Below are positions 11,469-20,179 of a DNA stretch of 64,000 nt, in pieces. The translations under genes were made by a program, and so were the position numbers. The notes under the pieces are model-generated. The model was not told the origin of the DNA. It did not search any database and saw only the letters and a list, made by a program, of their open reading frames with translations. Origin of the DNA: Nansenia antarctica (lineage: Eukaryota > Chordata > Actinopteri > Argentiniformes > Microstomatidae); NCBI GenBank assembly GCA_963989245.1, contig OZ022341.1, forward strand, positions 61,502,233 through 61,566,232. The letters are read 5' to 3'. Positions within the stretch are counted from its first letter, which is position 1; every line of letters starts with the position of its first letter.

Positions 11469-11713
11469 AGAGCGACAACAGCAACCCCAATAACAATGGA
11501 GCTAGAAAGAAAATCTAATCTGCTAGTACAGTAGTGAAGTCTCGATACCTGCAGCCTGCAAAAGCACCTCTTTCTAAGAGCAGCTCACTGACCAATGAGA
11601 CCACCAATGTGTTGCCACCAAGGCCAGCCTCACCTAAGCCGGGTGGGGTTAAACCACGGATGGTCACTCCCCCAAGACGCTCAATGGCGCCTCAAAGTCT
11701 TCCAACTCATCAG
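11469..11713 (+). pseudogene. HAUS8-like N-terminal fragment, cDNA-like
   Basis: One frame reads ESDNSNPNNNG, a TAA, then STVVKSRYLQPAKAPLSK, SSSLTNETTNVLPPRPASPK and RMVTPPRRSMAPQ. The SRYLQ motif followed by a basic Ser/Pro-rich stretch resembles the microtubule-binding N-terminus of HAUS8 (HICE1), a subunit of the augmin complex. The piece sits immediately after the L1 poly(A) with no intron visible, as in a processed or template-switched copy. The in-frame TAA at about 11517-11519 marks it as non-functional. Identity is from memory and moderate. Other Ser/Pro-rich microtubule proteins are possible. Confidence 0.4.
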
Positions 11714-11945
11714 ATGATGACGGCGCTACCGATCCCTGGCCACCAAAACATCCCGCTTCAAAAACAGTTTTTTCCCCTCTGCCATAAGGACTCTCAACAC
11801 CTGACTCACTGCACTGTATAAATTGTAAATTGTAAATATGTTCTGTCTTGTCTTGTGGTTATGTGTGTTCATGTCATGTACAATGTGTGTATGTTTTTTG
11901 ACACTGTTTTTGAGCTGTACCGACAACAAATTCCACCGACCTAGG
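11714..11945 (+). mobile_element. LINE 3' end fragment
   Basis: The sequence encodes RYRSLATKTSRFKNSFFPSA followed by IRTLNT and a stop. This is a phrase typical of the extreme C-terminus of fish LINE ORF2s (compare FFPSAARLLND at 22.3 kb). A T/G-rich 3' UTR of about 140 bp follows. It is 5'-truncated within the chimeric LTR unit. Confidence 0.65.
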
Positions 11946-11972
11946 TCGTGTGGTCATTAAACTATTACCTCT

Positions 11973-12230
11973 ACCAGCACACCCGTCTCCACTCCCAATC
12001 AACCCTCTGCCTACATCTACTCTGGACTTTCCTTCACTCATCGTCAGTTCTTCCCTAAGAATGGCCTGCTCACGCCAGCCACTACCCCAGCCCGCCAGGC
12101 TGAAACCCCCGGACTCATCCCTGTTTTTCCACCCCCCCCCCCTTCACTGTAAATAAATACCCTACGGGGCTTCACAGTATTCTGCCTCCATTGTCGTGTC
12201 CTTGAGCCCCCTCGCCCCCGTGTCTTAACA
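11973..12230 (+). repeat. Gypsy LTR, right piece, lacking the intron-like segment
   Basis: This matches the complete LTR at 20270-20762 from ACCAGCACAC to the end TTAACA, with the tail CCTACGGGGCTTCAC and AATAAA. At 12068/12069 (GGCCTG/CTCACG) it lacks precisely the 107 bp found at 20495-20601 in the other LTR. Those 107 bp begin GCAAGT and end CTACAG. Confidence 0.88.
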
Positions 12231-12357
12231 ATACTGTGTGTACCGATATAAGCTCTTTCAGTGAACTGTGTTGACTTTCTAACTTTCTGTGACCTTTTTT
12301 ATTTAGTCAACCCATCAATGGAATTATTTTCAGCCAGAGACGACCAGAATAGCCCAA

Positions 12358-12870
12358 GTAAGTCTCCATTACAACACATTAGTATAACATTGTCTCAGCC
12401 CCACAGTGCACTCACAACTGGGCCAGCCCCTGCGTGCTCCTCAGCTCCGGTCGTTCAGTTTTGTCGGTTCTCTCTCAAAGGATCAGGAGTCACCGGCCAA
12501 GTGTCCGTTTGCCGTTCATGCACGGTGCCGGGGTTTTGGCTCTCACCCTCTCGCCAGTGCGTGCTCCAAAACAAGCCCCCTCTCCCGAGGACTTCCCCGT
12601 TCCGCGTTCTCTCCGGGGTTCTTCCTTAGGCAAACCTTTCTGCATTTGCTTTCATGCGAACAGGGAGGACCCCGCCCCCAACATGATCCACATGCACCAT
12701 TGTCTATTATCCATATTTCCGTATACGGCAGCACAGCCGATTATTTGTCCTGACCCCACTAATAATCATATTTATATTAACATAATCACCTATGGGATTT
12801 CATATTAACTCAACTCCAAGCACTCAAAGTAAGTTGGCTTCTTGATCATTGCCATGCAAGTGTCAAAGTA
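12358..12870 (+). other. Uncharacterised GC-rich intron sequence with duplicated exon end
   Basis: Between exons 5 and 6 of the DUF4806 gene lies a GC-rich block (12390-12740) with an open frame to 12808 that I do not recognise. At 12808-12870 the sequence CAACTCCAAGCACTC, donor GTAAGT and the following intron (CTTCTTGATCATTGCCATGC) repeat what is found at 13270-13352. This indicates a local duplication of an exon-intron junction. Confidence 0.6.
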
Positions 12871-13049
12871 GCTTAAAAGTAATACACAACTAGTTGCTCT
12901 TTTCAAATACCAATGGCATCCTGGAACTTTCAGTAAACTGGGACTTTTCAGCAGTGGTCAAGGTACGCCTGTAGTCACTAAGCAACTTGCATATGGTGTC
13001 ATGATCCAATTGTACACGACTTTAACTTGTTTATTTTGCACAAATGTAG

Positions 13050-13266
13050 GTCCCTCCCTCACCAGCACTCCAGGTCCCTCCCTCTCCAGCACTCCAGGTC
13101 CCTCCCTCACCAGCACTCCAGGTCCCTCCCTCACCAGCACTCCAGGTCCCTCCCTCACCAGCACTCCAGGTCCCTCCCTCACCAGCACTCCAGGTCCCTC
13201 CCTTTACCAGCACTCCAGGTCCCTCCCTCACCAGCACTCCAGGTCCCTCCCTCACCAGCACTCCAA
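13050..13266 (+). repeat. Coding minisatellite, 24-bp unit, about nine copies
   Basis: The acceptor TGTAG at 13045-13049 is followed directly by about nine copies of a 24-bp unit encoding GPSLTSTP. One unit near 13194-13218 is 25 bp (CCCTTTACC instead of CCCTCACC), which shifts the downstream frame. Without that extra base the exon would join the next one in phase. Open frames on the opposite strand are by-products of the repeat. Confidence 0.9.
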
Positions 13267-13287
13267 AAACAACTCCAAGCACTCTAA

Positions 13288-13313
13288 GTAAGTAAGTAAG
13301 TAAGTAAGTAAGT
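13288..13313 (+). repeat. (GTAA)n microsatellite forming the exon 6 splice donor
   Basis: The exon ends ...ACTCTAA and is followed by six consecutive GTAAGT hexamers overlapping every 4 bp. Every repeat is a consensus 5' splice site. A single-donor relative of this junction occurs about 480 bp upstream (12,815-12,840). Confidence 0.8.
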
Positions 13314-15174
13314 TGCCTTCTTGATCATTTGCCATGCAAGTGTCAAAGTAGCTTTTTTTGCTCTCACAAATATTTTGTGGAAGCACAAAGTTAGAACTGA
13401 ACATTTAGCCCACTTAATAGAAAATACAGATGTGTATCGCCATTCAACCTAAAAATATCTATTTATTTTTGGTCCATATCGCCCAGCCCTAGTTGCCAAA
13501 GACAGGAAAACTATAAAAGGATGACTTGCTATGAATGAATTGTGTATTCTTTATATTTTAGATGATGATTCCTGCATACCATCATGTGTGAGGTCCATCT
13601 TTATGAGGCTGGACAAGATTGAAGAGTCTCTCTTGACCATTAAGTCCATTTAAAAAAAAGATATGAGGTCTGATGACCCTGAGATTGAAGAGCTCACCAG
13701 GCCACTAAAGACTGCAGCAGAACTTCAAGAGGCTTGTGAAAAGCTCAGTGACGCAGCTCACAGAAAGAAAGTGGTATGTGCAAACAGATGTTGCTTTTAA
13801 CATGCTCACTACGTGCTGTTAGGACAAGGTGTTCGAGAAAACTACAGATGAATTTGACCTTTTATTAGTTGGAACAGTCAGACCTAACAAAAGGAACACT
13901 GAGAGAACAATAGAAGATAGCTGTAGGTAAACCGATCTTATAAGATAAATAATTTTCGGCATTGTTTCTCTTTTCAGGTCAATTACCTGTCTCTTCTGGG
14001 GGGTACAACCCCTGGTGACTCTGTTAGAAGAATTATGCGGACGATTGGAACCAATGCCCTTTGGGCAAACTACAGCTTGAAGGGTCGCAAGGGGGAAAAA
14101 ACATTCCAGGACCTGGCTATATATCCGGTCATAGTCCGTAAGTTTTTATTTTTTTAAATTCTACTCACCTCACTGCAATCCTTTGAGACCCAACAAAGAC
14201 CTTTTAAAGCTGCAATTTATGGTTTTATTTTACCAGTAAATTCCACTAGATTGCAGTAAGAGACTTGTTTACAAACGAAAGGCTAAAACGAATGGCCAGA
14301 GCCATAAGGCATGAGTTACTGACTCGGGTACTTCAAGTACTGTTCTATCAGCTACAGATGCTGCTTTTCCCTGACTGGTCCTTGACAGATCCTTGGCATG
14401 TTAAACAAAGATAACAGAAACTTAACTTAATGTACTTAACTCGACTTATCATAACTTGAACCAATTCAACTTCTTAATAAACATTATAGATGTCCTTAGT
14501 TTTTCTAAAGCAATGACCATTATGGTGTAACAAAGTTCAGTTCACCCGGCTAGCAGCTGAATGGCTTTCGGCTGGGAGAGGCAATTAAAGATGACTTCCA
14601 CTGTATTGCCTGAGGTATTCCACTACAGCTTCAAGCATTTCAGATACTGCTTCAGCTAATTCAACTACTGCCTCAAGAACTTAAGTCCAGCTTGCTTATG
14701 CTACATAAAGTACTGCTTAAAACACTTAAACTATCTGCTTTTCTAGATCTTTTTTTCTCTGTCTTTATCTTTAGAGGCCTGCCAGAAGAACCACCCCAAG
14801 ACCCTGCAGAAGACAGTGGAAACCTACATATCAGATACACTGAGATATGCTCCCCACAGAGGGACTCAGGTCAGTGCTAAGCATTTGTTCAAAAACAAAT
14901 GTGAAATAAAAAGCCATGTCACCCCCATTTTCCTTTGGGGGGGAAAAACAAACATGCAATTTGTGATAAGCTGTGAGCAGATACGTAATTCCTAGTCATT
15001 GTAATGCAATTACTAGCATTCTACATGTCTATTTTACATGGATATTACTTGGTTATTTCCAGTAATTACTGCATAATTAACGGCCTGTAATTTAAAGGGC
15101 TACCAAGAAGACTTCTGATGAATCAGAAACTATTCTGATTTTAAATACTATTTTTGTTATAATGCAGGTGGATA

Positions 15175-15430
15175 ATACAGGTGGACCATCCATGACTGAG
15201 GACAGTGATGCAGGTGGACCATCCATGACTGAGGACAGTGATGCAGGTGGACCATCCATGACTGAGGACAGTGATGCAGGTGGACCATCCATGACTGAGG
15301 ACAGTGATGCAGGTGGACCATCCATGACTGAGGACAGTGATGCAGGTGGACCATCCATGACTGAGGACAGTGATGCAGGTGGACCATCCATGACTGAGGA
15401 CAGTGATGCAGGTGGACCATCTGTGACTGA
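15175..15430 (+). repeat. Coding minisatellite, 33-bp unit, about eight copies
   Basis: The last exon of the DUF4806 gene is almost wholly a 33-bp tandem repeat encoding the 11-residue unit GGPSMTEDSDA. It is followed by GGPSVTEDRVQSRVDV and TAA at 15459-15461. Units are nearly identical, implying recent expansion or homogenisation. The long frames on the complementary strand are artefacts of a unit divisible by three. Confidence 0.92.
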
Positions 15431-15663
15431 GGACAGAGTTCAGAGTAGGGTTGATGTTTAAGAATGTGTCCAGGTGCAGCAGCAGCACTTGAGGGGAGCA
15501 GAAGCCCCACACTGTTCGAGGACTGTCATGAGGATATGTACTGTCAGAGTGATGATAGGTTCTGTTTTCAGTATGTATTGTACAGTACATTATGTTTTGC
15601 TTATTTTTTTTTTTATATGTTCTCAAATGAAGCTGTGGCTGTCTCACCTCTGTTGTTTATGTT

Positions 15664-15669
15664 AATAAA
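15664..15669 (+). terminator. Polyadenylation signal of the DUF4806 gene
   Basis: AATAAA lies about 200 bp after the stop codon in AT-rich sequence, a suitable position for the 3' end of the transcript. Confidence 0.5.
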
Positions 15670-15869
15670 TAATTATACATTATGTTGAAAGACTTGAATA
15701 TTGATGTTATCAAACTTTTACATGTGTTAATACGTTTAGCTAAAAACATGGTAAGAATGTTTGGGCATAATGTTTGAACAGGGTTTTCAGTAAACATTTT
15801 AAGAAGGTTATAAGCAAACGTTTTTAGAATGGCTTTTAGAGCACGTTATCCTAAAACATTCTGGGAACA

Positions 15870-16598
15870 TACCCTCTGAGCAATAGACGTCTTTTCAACC
15901 TCGCGTCTACGCTTGGCCATCATATAAACCAGCTATATTACGGCTATATTTTCTACTTATCTTAAATGCATGAAAACCGTTATTAAACCCCTCTAAACTG
16001 TCAGAATACGTCCCAGACGTCATGTAGTATGAGATTCATATAGTCTAGCATAGTTATCCTAGCAGAAGTGGTGGTTTAAATTGCGTCTATACGTCGCTGT
16101 CCTTTAACCCAGATAAATGCGGTCTGTGTCTAAACCTGTTTTAGTCTAGCAGCACGTTGAGTTTAAATTAATACCCTAAACGCCTGTAGATTGTCAAAAT
16201 ATGTACCAGACCGTCATTTAGTCTGAGATTCCATGTAGTCTAGCATAGTTATTCATGCAGAAGAGGTGGTTTAAATTGCGTCTATACATCGCTGTCCTTT
16301 AACCCAGATAAATGCGGTCTGTGTCTAAACCTGTTTTAGTCTAGCAGCACGTTGAGTTTAAATTAATACCCTAAACGCCTGTAGATTGTCAAAATATGTA
16401 CCAGACCGTCATTTAGTCTGAGATTCCATGTAGTCTAGCATAGTTATTCATGCAGAAGAGGTGGTTTAAATTGCGTCTATACATCGCTGTCCTTTAACCC
16501 AGCTAAATGCGGTCTGTGTCTAAACATATTTTCTACTTATCTTAAATGCATTAAAACCGTTATTAAACCCCTCTAAACTGTCAGAATACGTCCCAGAC
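15870..16598 (+). repeat. 195-bp tandem array with GACGTC-type motifs (EnSpm-like subterminal region)
   Basis: A unit containing GTGGTTTAAATTGCGTCTA recurs at 16071, 16266 and 16461, an exact 195-bp period. An 80-bp flank beginning TATTTTCTACTTATC appears at both ends (about 15947 and 16527). Many AGACGTC/GCGTCTA motifs and the phrase GAGCAATAGACGTCTTTT resemble subterminal repeats I recall from zebrafish EnSpm elements. If so, this would be the 3' end of the transposon that holds the transposase and the DUF4806 gene. Confidence 0.7.
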
Positions 16599-16748
16599 GA
16601 GTTGATACATCCACACACGCACGTTTGACAGCTGACCCCACAAAACTTCTCTCTGGTGCAAACAATATGTGTGCTGGGCTGGCGCTGGCAAAAAAGTATC
16701 AAAACTCGAAAGGTTCGATACAATTGGATGTATCAACTCGTCTGGGAC
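16590..16748. mobile_element. Short inverted-repeat element
   Basis: A 159-bp segment is bounded by perfect inverted repeats of about 23 bp: GTCCCAGACGAGTTGATACA (16590 on) and its complement ending 16748. Interior sequence also contains the hairpin GTATCAAAACTCG...GTTCGATAC. The first 10 bases of the left repeat coincide with the end of the 195-bp array flank, so it either inserted there or is derived from it. Confidence 0.7.
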
Positions 16749-17480
16749 TTTCTTGTCACCAAAAGCTTGAGGATTATGACTTTTCTTTTGTGCTGATGAA
16801 ACAAAAATGTAATGTCTGTGACATACTCCCGGTGCTTCATTACTACCTTCGCATAATACATCAAAATCTGTAATGTAATTTGCCATTATACCTTTAAATG
16901 GCATTTCTCTGACAGGAGAGGACGTTCGGGGGTCTTGAGACACTGGGACTATTTCAACAAGAAAGGTGTTATGAGTCTTTGCAGCTCCAAGACAGACCTT
17001 ACCATATTCTCATGTAACAACAACATTAACATTTTTTATAATACCTGGTGTGGATGAGTGTTGAGTTGATTTGGAAATAGAATCTTCATCAGCTTTTCAA
17101 AGTGAAAAATAAATCAAAAATAAATCACATGATCCCATATATTCAATAAGGCATTTCAAACAAAGATCAAAGCACATGAACAACTTTAAACAGGAACAAG
17201 TAGCACAGAATGAGAGGAAAGACCAGTTATATTTTAAAAATACAAACGCATTGCTTACAGGCATATTCTTCATTGTCCTTTTCTTTTAATTCAAAGAGGT
17301 CCATAGAAACTGATCGTTAAAAGGAAATATCGTTAAAATGTGCTTTCTTAAATACAAATTAATTATTAAATTGAGATGGGCTTTTGGACTTTGCAACTCA
17401 GTCAGTAGTTATTAAATCCATCACAAAAGGAATTCATTGTATAAGAGCAGACCAGTGGGCGGAACAAACTAGACCCCAGG
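16749..17480. other. AT-rich spacer, no gene seen
   Basis: Low-complexity AT-rich sequence. Short frames are not convincing. Nothing recognisable. Confidence 0.5.
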
Positions 17481-17627
17481 TCAAGGTAAGTGAATCCTTT
17501 TGTTTTTACTCATTTTGCATTGTTTTAGTCTGAATTTTACCAGTTCTTACCTGGTTTAGCTGTTTTTACCAGTTTTAGCATTTTAGTATTTTAGTATTTT
17601 ATTGTTTTAACCTGTGGTGCCTCCAGA

Positions 17628-18943
17628 ATGTCGGCTGCCCGTGCCGGCATGAGGAGGCACCACAGTGTGCGCTTCCTCTTAAATGAAAATGGAGGGAAAA
17701 CCTTAACCTATCATGAAATATCAAGGTTGGATTTTAGCAGAAAAATGATGCAGAAAATACTTGGTTTCACCCCTGCTGAATTGAACTGTATTGTTACCCT
17801 CCCTTTTAATAGAGGGTTTGATGTTAGTTTTATGAGTGCTTCCCTGCTACAAAAGTTCTGGCATATGTTTGAAAATGTTAAAACCCAGTTCAATATATTC
17901 ACTGTGGAGAAGTTGACTGACAATACCACAAAAATGGTTATTGTCAGGATGTTCAATGAAATGGTGAATATAGGTGACATCTATGTTTGGCTGGGGAGAT
18001 ATTGCACTGTCAAAGGCCAGGCTATGAAGGTGACAGATGAGGACGGTATCTGGAATTGTGCTTGGCGGGTCCCAATCCAACAATTGGAAGACCCCCAAGG
18101 CTTCCAGGGCCTGAGACAACTGCCATCCATGATAGTTCTGGGGGAAAACAGGGGCTACATCCACTACCAGGGTCAGCCCAAGCTATGCCGCAAGTGTGGT
18201 AAGCATGGGCACCTGGCAGAGGCATGCAAAGAACTAGTATGTGGGAAGTGCAGAGAGATTGGACATGCTTTTTCTGACTGTCCAAATGGCAGAAAGTGTA
18301 ATCTCTGTGGAGACTCAGACCACCTCTTCAGAGATTGCCCACAATCATTTGCCAACAAAGTAAAAACCCAAAGAAAAGAGGTGAAAAAGACTGGACAGGT
18401 TCAAACAATTTCTGAGCTAATTGAAGGGGCGGAGCCAGACATTTTAAATCTCCCGCCAAAAGTTCCCATTGGAGGAGAGGAAGGGGGCGCGACGGGAGGG
18501 GAGGAGCCAGCCCAGGTAGAGAGTGAAGTGGAAGGGGAAACCGTGGGGCAGGAGGAGGGTGAGAATGTGAAGGAAAGTAGTAGTGAGGAAGAGAGTAATT
18601 GCACTTTAGAAACTGTGGGGAAAGTAGTAGCTCTGTGGAGCCCTCCCTCCCTAGCGCCCAGCTGTCAACAAAAAAGAGAAATTTAATTGTCTCTTCAGAA
18701 TCTGATGAGAATAAGGAAAAAAGGAGAAGAGCTGACCAGCCATTTAAATCATCATTAGATGAGCCGGACAGAGTCTTCCCCACCCTTTCACCCAATCAGA
18801 CTTCCTTCTTGAATTTGCAGCTGACATCAACTCCCTTCATAAAGAGAGCTCCGGGGAGGCCTATGGCTGATAACCCTTCACCGCCTAGTGTGGTGAAGGA
18901 AAAAGCCATAGTACAGTACTCTTATAACAGTGGAACATTTTAA
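17628..18943 (+). pseudogene. Tx1/L1-type LINE ORF1 with three CCHC zinc knuckles
   Basis: ATG 17628 opens a ZCCHC3-like ORF1. An N-terminal domain (VTLPFNRGFDVSFMS, DIYVWLGRYC) is followed by three zinc knuckles: CRKCGKHGHLAEAC, CGKCREIGHAFSDC and CNLCGDSDHLFRDC (about 18185-18340). A glutamate-rich tail follows. The first frame stops at 18684-18686. A +1 frame from about 18640 continues with KKRNLIVSSESDENKEKRRR to TAA at about 18941-18943. ORF1 proteins of this group bind element RNA. No ORF2 follows, so the element is truncated just before the filamin exon. Confidence 0.75.
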
Positions 18944-19006
18944 TATTTGTATTTTTTTAGACATTGTGTTTTTTAAAGCAGTCTTTTAATGTTTTTACGA
19001 TCACAG

Positions 19007-19389
19007 GCTCCAAGCTGGTGTCCAGCCACAGTATGCATGAGACGTCCTCCGTCCTGGTGGACCCTCTAACCCGCAGCGTCAGCACCCCCCACCAGGGGGC
19101 GCCCAGCCAGTCAGACGCCACCCGGGTCACAGCCAAGGGCCTGGGCCTGACCAAAGGCTTCCTCGGACAGAAGAACAACTTCAGCGTCGACTGCAGCAAA
19201 GCAGGGCGTAACATGCTCTTGGTCGGCGTCGACGGTCCCAAAATTCCGTGTGAGGAAGTTCTAGTGAAGCACCTTGGCAACCGCATGTACAACGTCAGTT
19301 ACCAGCTGAAAGAGAAGGGGGAGTACATCCTGGTGGTCAAGTGGGGAGACGAACACATCCCAGGCAGCCCGTACCATATTACTGTGTAG
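19007..19389 (+). CDS. flna: Filamin A-type last exon (Ig repeat 24, dimerisation domain)
   Basis: The acceptor TTTTTACGATCACAG ends at 19006 and the frame closes at TAG 19387-19389. The protein starts with the hinge-2-like SKLVSSHSMHETSSVLVD, as in human FLNA. The last Ig-like repeat follows with GLTKGFLGQKNNFSVDCSKA, NMLLVGVDGPKIPCEE and VVKWGDEHIPGSPYHITV. This repeat dimerises the actin cross-linker in the cytoplasm and cortex. The hinge matches FLNA better than FLNB or FLNC. The frame is intact and conserved, suggesting it is functional. No preceding filamin exon is found in the 19 kb upstream, which is unusual because the last intron is normally short. Confidence 0.85.
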
Positions 19390-20100
19390 ACCAATCAGAA
19401 CCCCCCCCCCCCCCCCCCCCCCATCACATCACTGTTAAACTTTAACAAATCAAAAACCATAGCTGTCAAACCTAACAAACCAGAACAACCCCTGTCCCCT
19501 AACTCCCCCATCCTCCCAACCAATCAGAATGCTTCAAACGAATCGTCGTACTCCTGTCACCGATATCCCAAAGATGAATGCATAAACACTGAAAATTCCT
19601 CTCTTCATCACTCTCTCCATTTCTCCCCCCCCCCCTCCCCACCCCGATCATATTCATCAGTAGCCATAGAGAGGGGAACGATGCACCTTTTATTACTGTA
19701 AACTAGCTAGCCTTGGATTGGACTAGCCTAGCCTAGAGTAGTTTACCGTAGCAAGATAGAAGTTAGCTTAGCCTAGTCTAGCGTAGCAGAATGGAGGTTA
19801 GCCTAGAACCAAAAATTGCTAGCTGGGAGGTCCCAAGAAGAGGCATTCACTGCTCCCATACCACACACCAAGCTGAAGTTGTTCATGGCTCCACTTTCCC
19901 AACCACACAACAAATCAGAAGTGGCTATTGTGAAGGACCAACAAGCAAAAGTGACCCAACTTTTGTTGGCTGTTCATTCTGGTCACAAAACCAATGAGGC
20001 AGTATTCTCACATGAAAGTTCTCCCCATCCACCTTCACTCACTCACTCATCCACCTTTACTCACTCAGGAAAACAGGAAAAATGCATCATGGAGCCAAGA
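19390..20100 (+). other. Probable 3' UTR/downstream region of the filamin exon
   Basis: Non-coding sequence includes a poly-C run of about 22 (19400-19422), a second C-rich tract (19625-19645) and a CTAG-rich patch (19705-19805) with repeated GCCTAG/GCTAG. No clear polyadenylation signal was identified. From about 20100 it merges into Gypsy 3' sequence. Confidence 0.45.
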
Positions 20101-20179
20101 GTGAGATTCTAGATTGCATTGTTCCCAGAGATCTCCAAAACCACAGACCAGTGACAACTGCAGCTGTGCTGGATGGTGC

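Larger units (their letters stand above)
6647..12230 (+). mobile_element. Chimeric Gypsy-LTR unit inserted in a DUF4806 intron
   Basis: The unit begins TGTTACGG and ends CTTAACA, flanked on both sides by ATACTG (6641-6646 and 12231-12236), so it integrated as one piece between exons 4 and 5 of the DUF4806 gene. Inside are an LTR left piece, Gypsy gag-PR-RT-RNase H-IN, an L1 3' end with poly(A), a HAUS8-like fragment, another LINE 3' end and an LTR right piece. Neither LTR is whole. They share only a 57-bp stretch (6755-6811 and 11973-12029). No primer-binding site or gag start remains. Confidence 0.82.
4915..15461 (+). pseudogene. DUF4806-domain gene, ten exons, decayed
   Basis: Exons inferred from splice signals and continuous phase: 4915-4994, 5090-5207, 5939-6064, 6161-6259, 12307-12357, 13050-13287, 13562-13773, 13978-14137, 14775-14869 and 15168-15461. 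The N-terminus reads AVVLFLETNTVDIVPTNWL then YCYWPKP, a layout I recall from fish DUF4806 proteins. An acidic linker follows. Exons 7-9 form the DUF4806 domain (LTRPLKTAAEL, YLSLLGGTTPGDSVRRIM, LWANYSLKGRKG, LRYAPHRG). Defects are TAA at 5195-5197, a 25-bp unit in the exon 6 minisatellite that shifts frame, and TAA at 13651-13653. No initiator exon was found. It lies just downstream of an EnSpm-like transposase on the same strand, so it may be that transposon's second gene (inference). An alternative is a host gene derived from one. Confidence 0.72.

Noticed and set aside
15092..15647. Long minus-strand frames opposite the 33-bp repeat
   Set aside because: They are shadows of a coding minisatellite on the plus strand. 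The plus frame has splice signals and stop in register.
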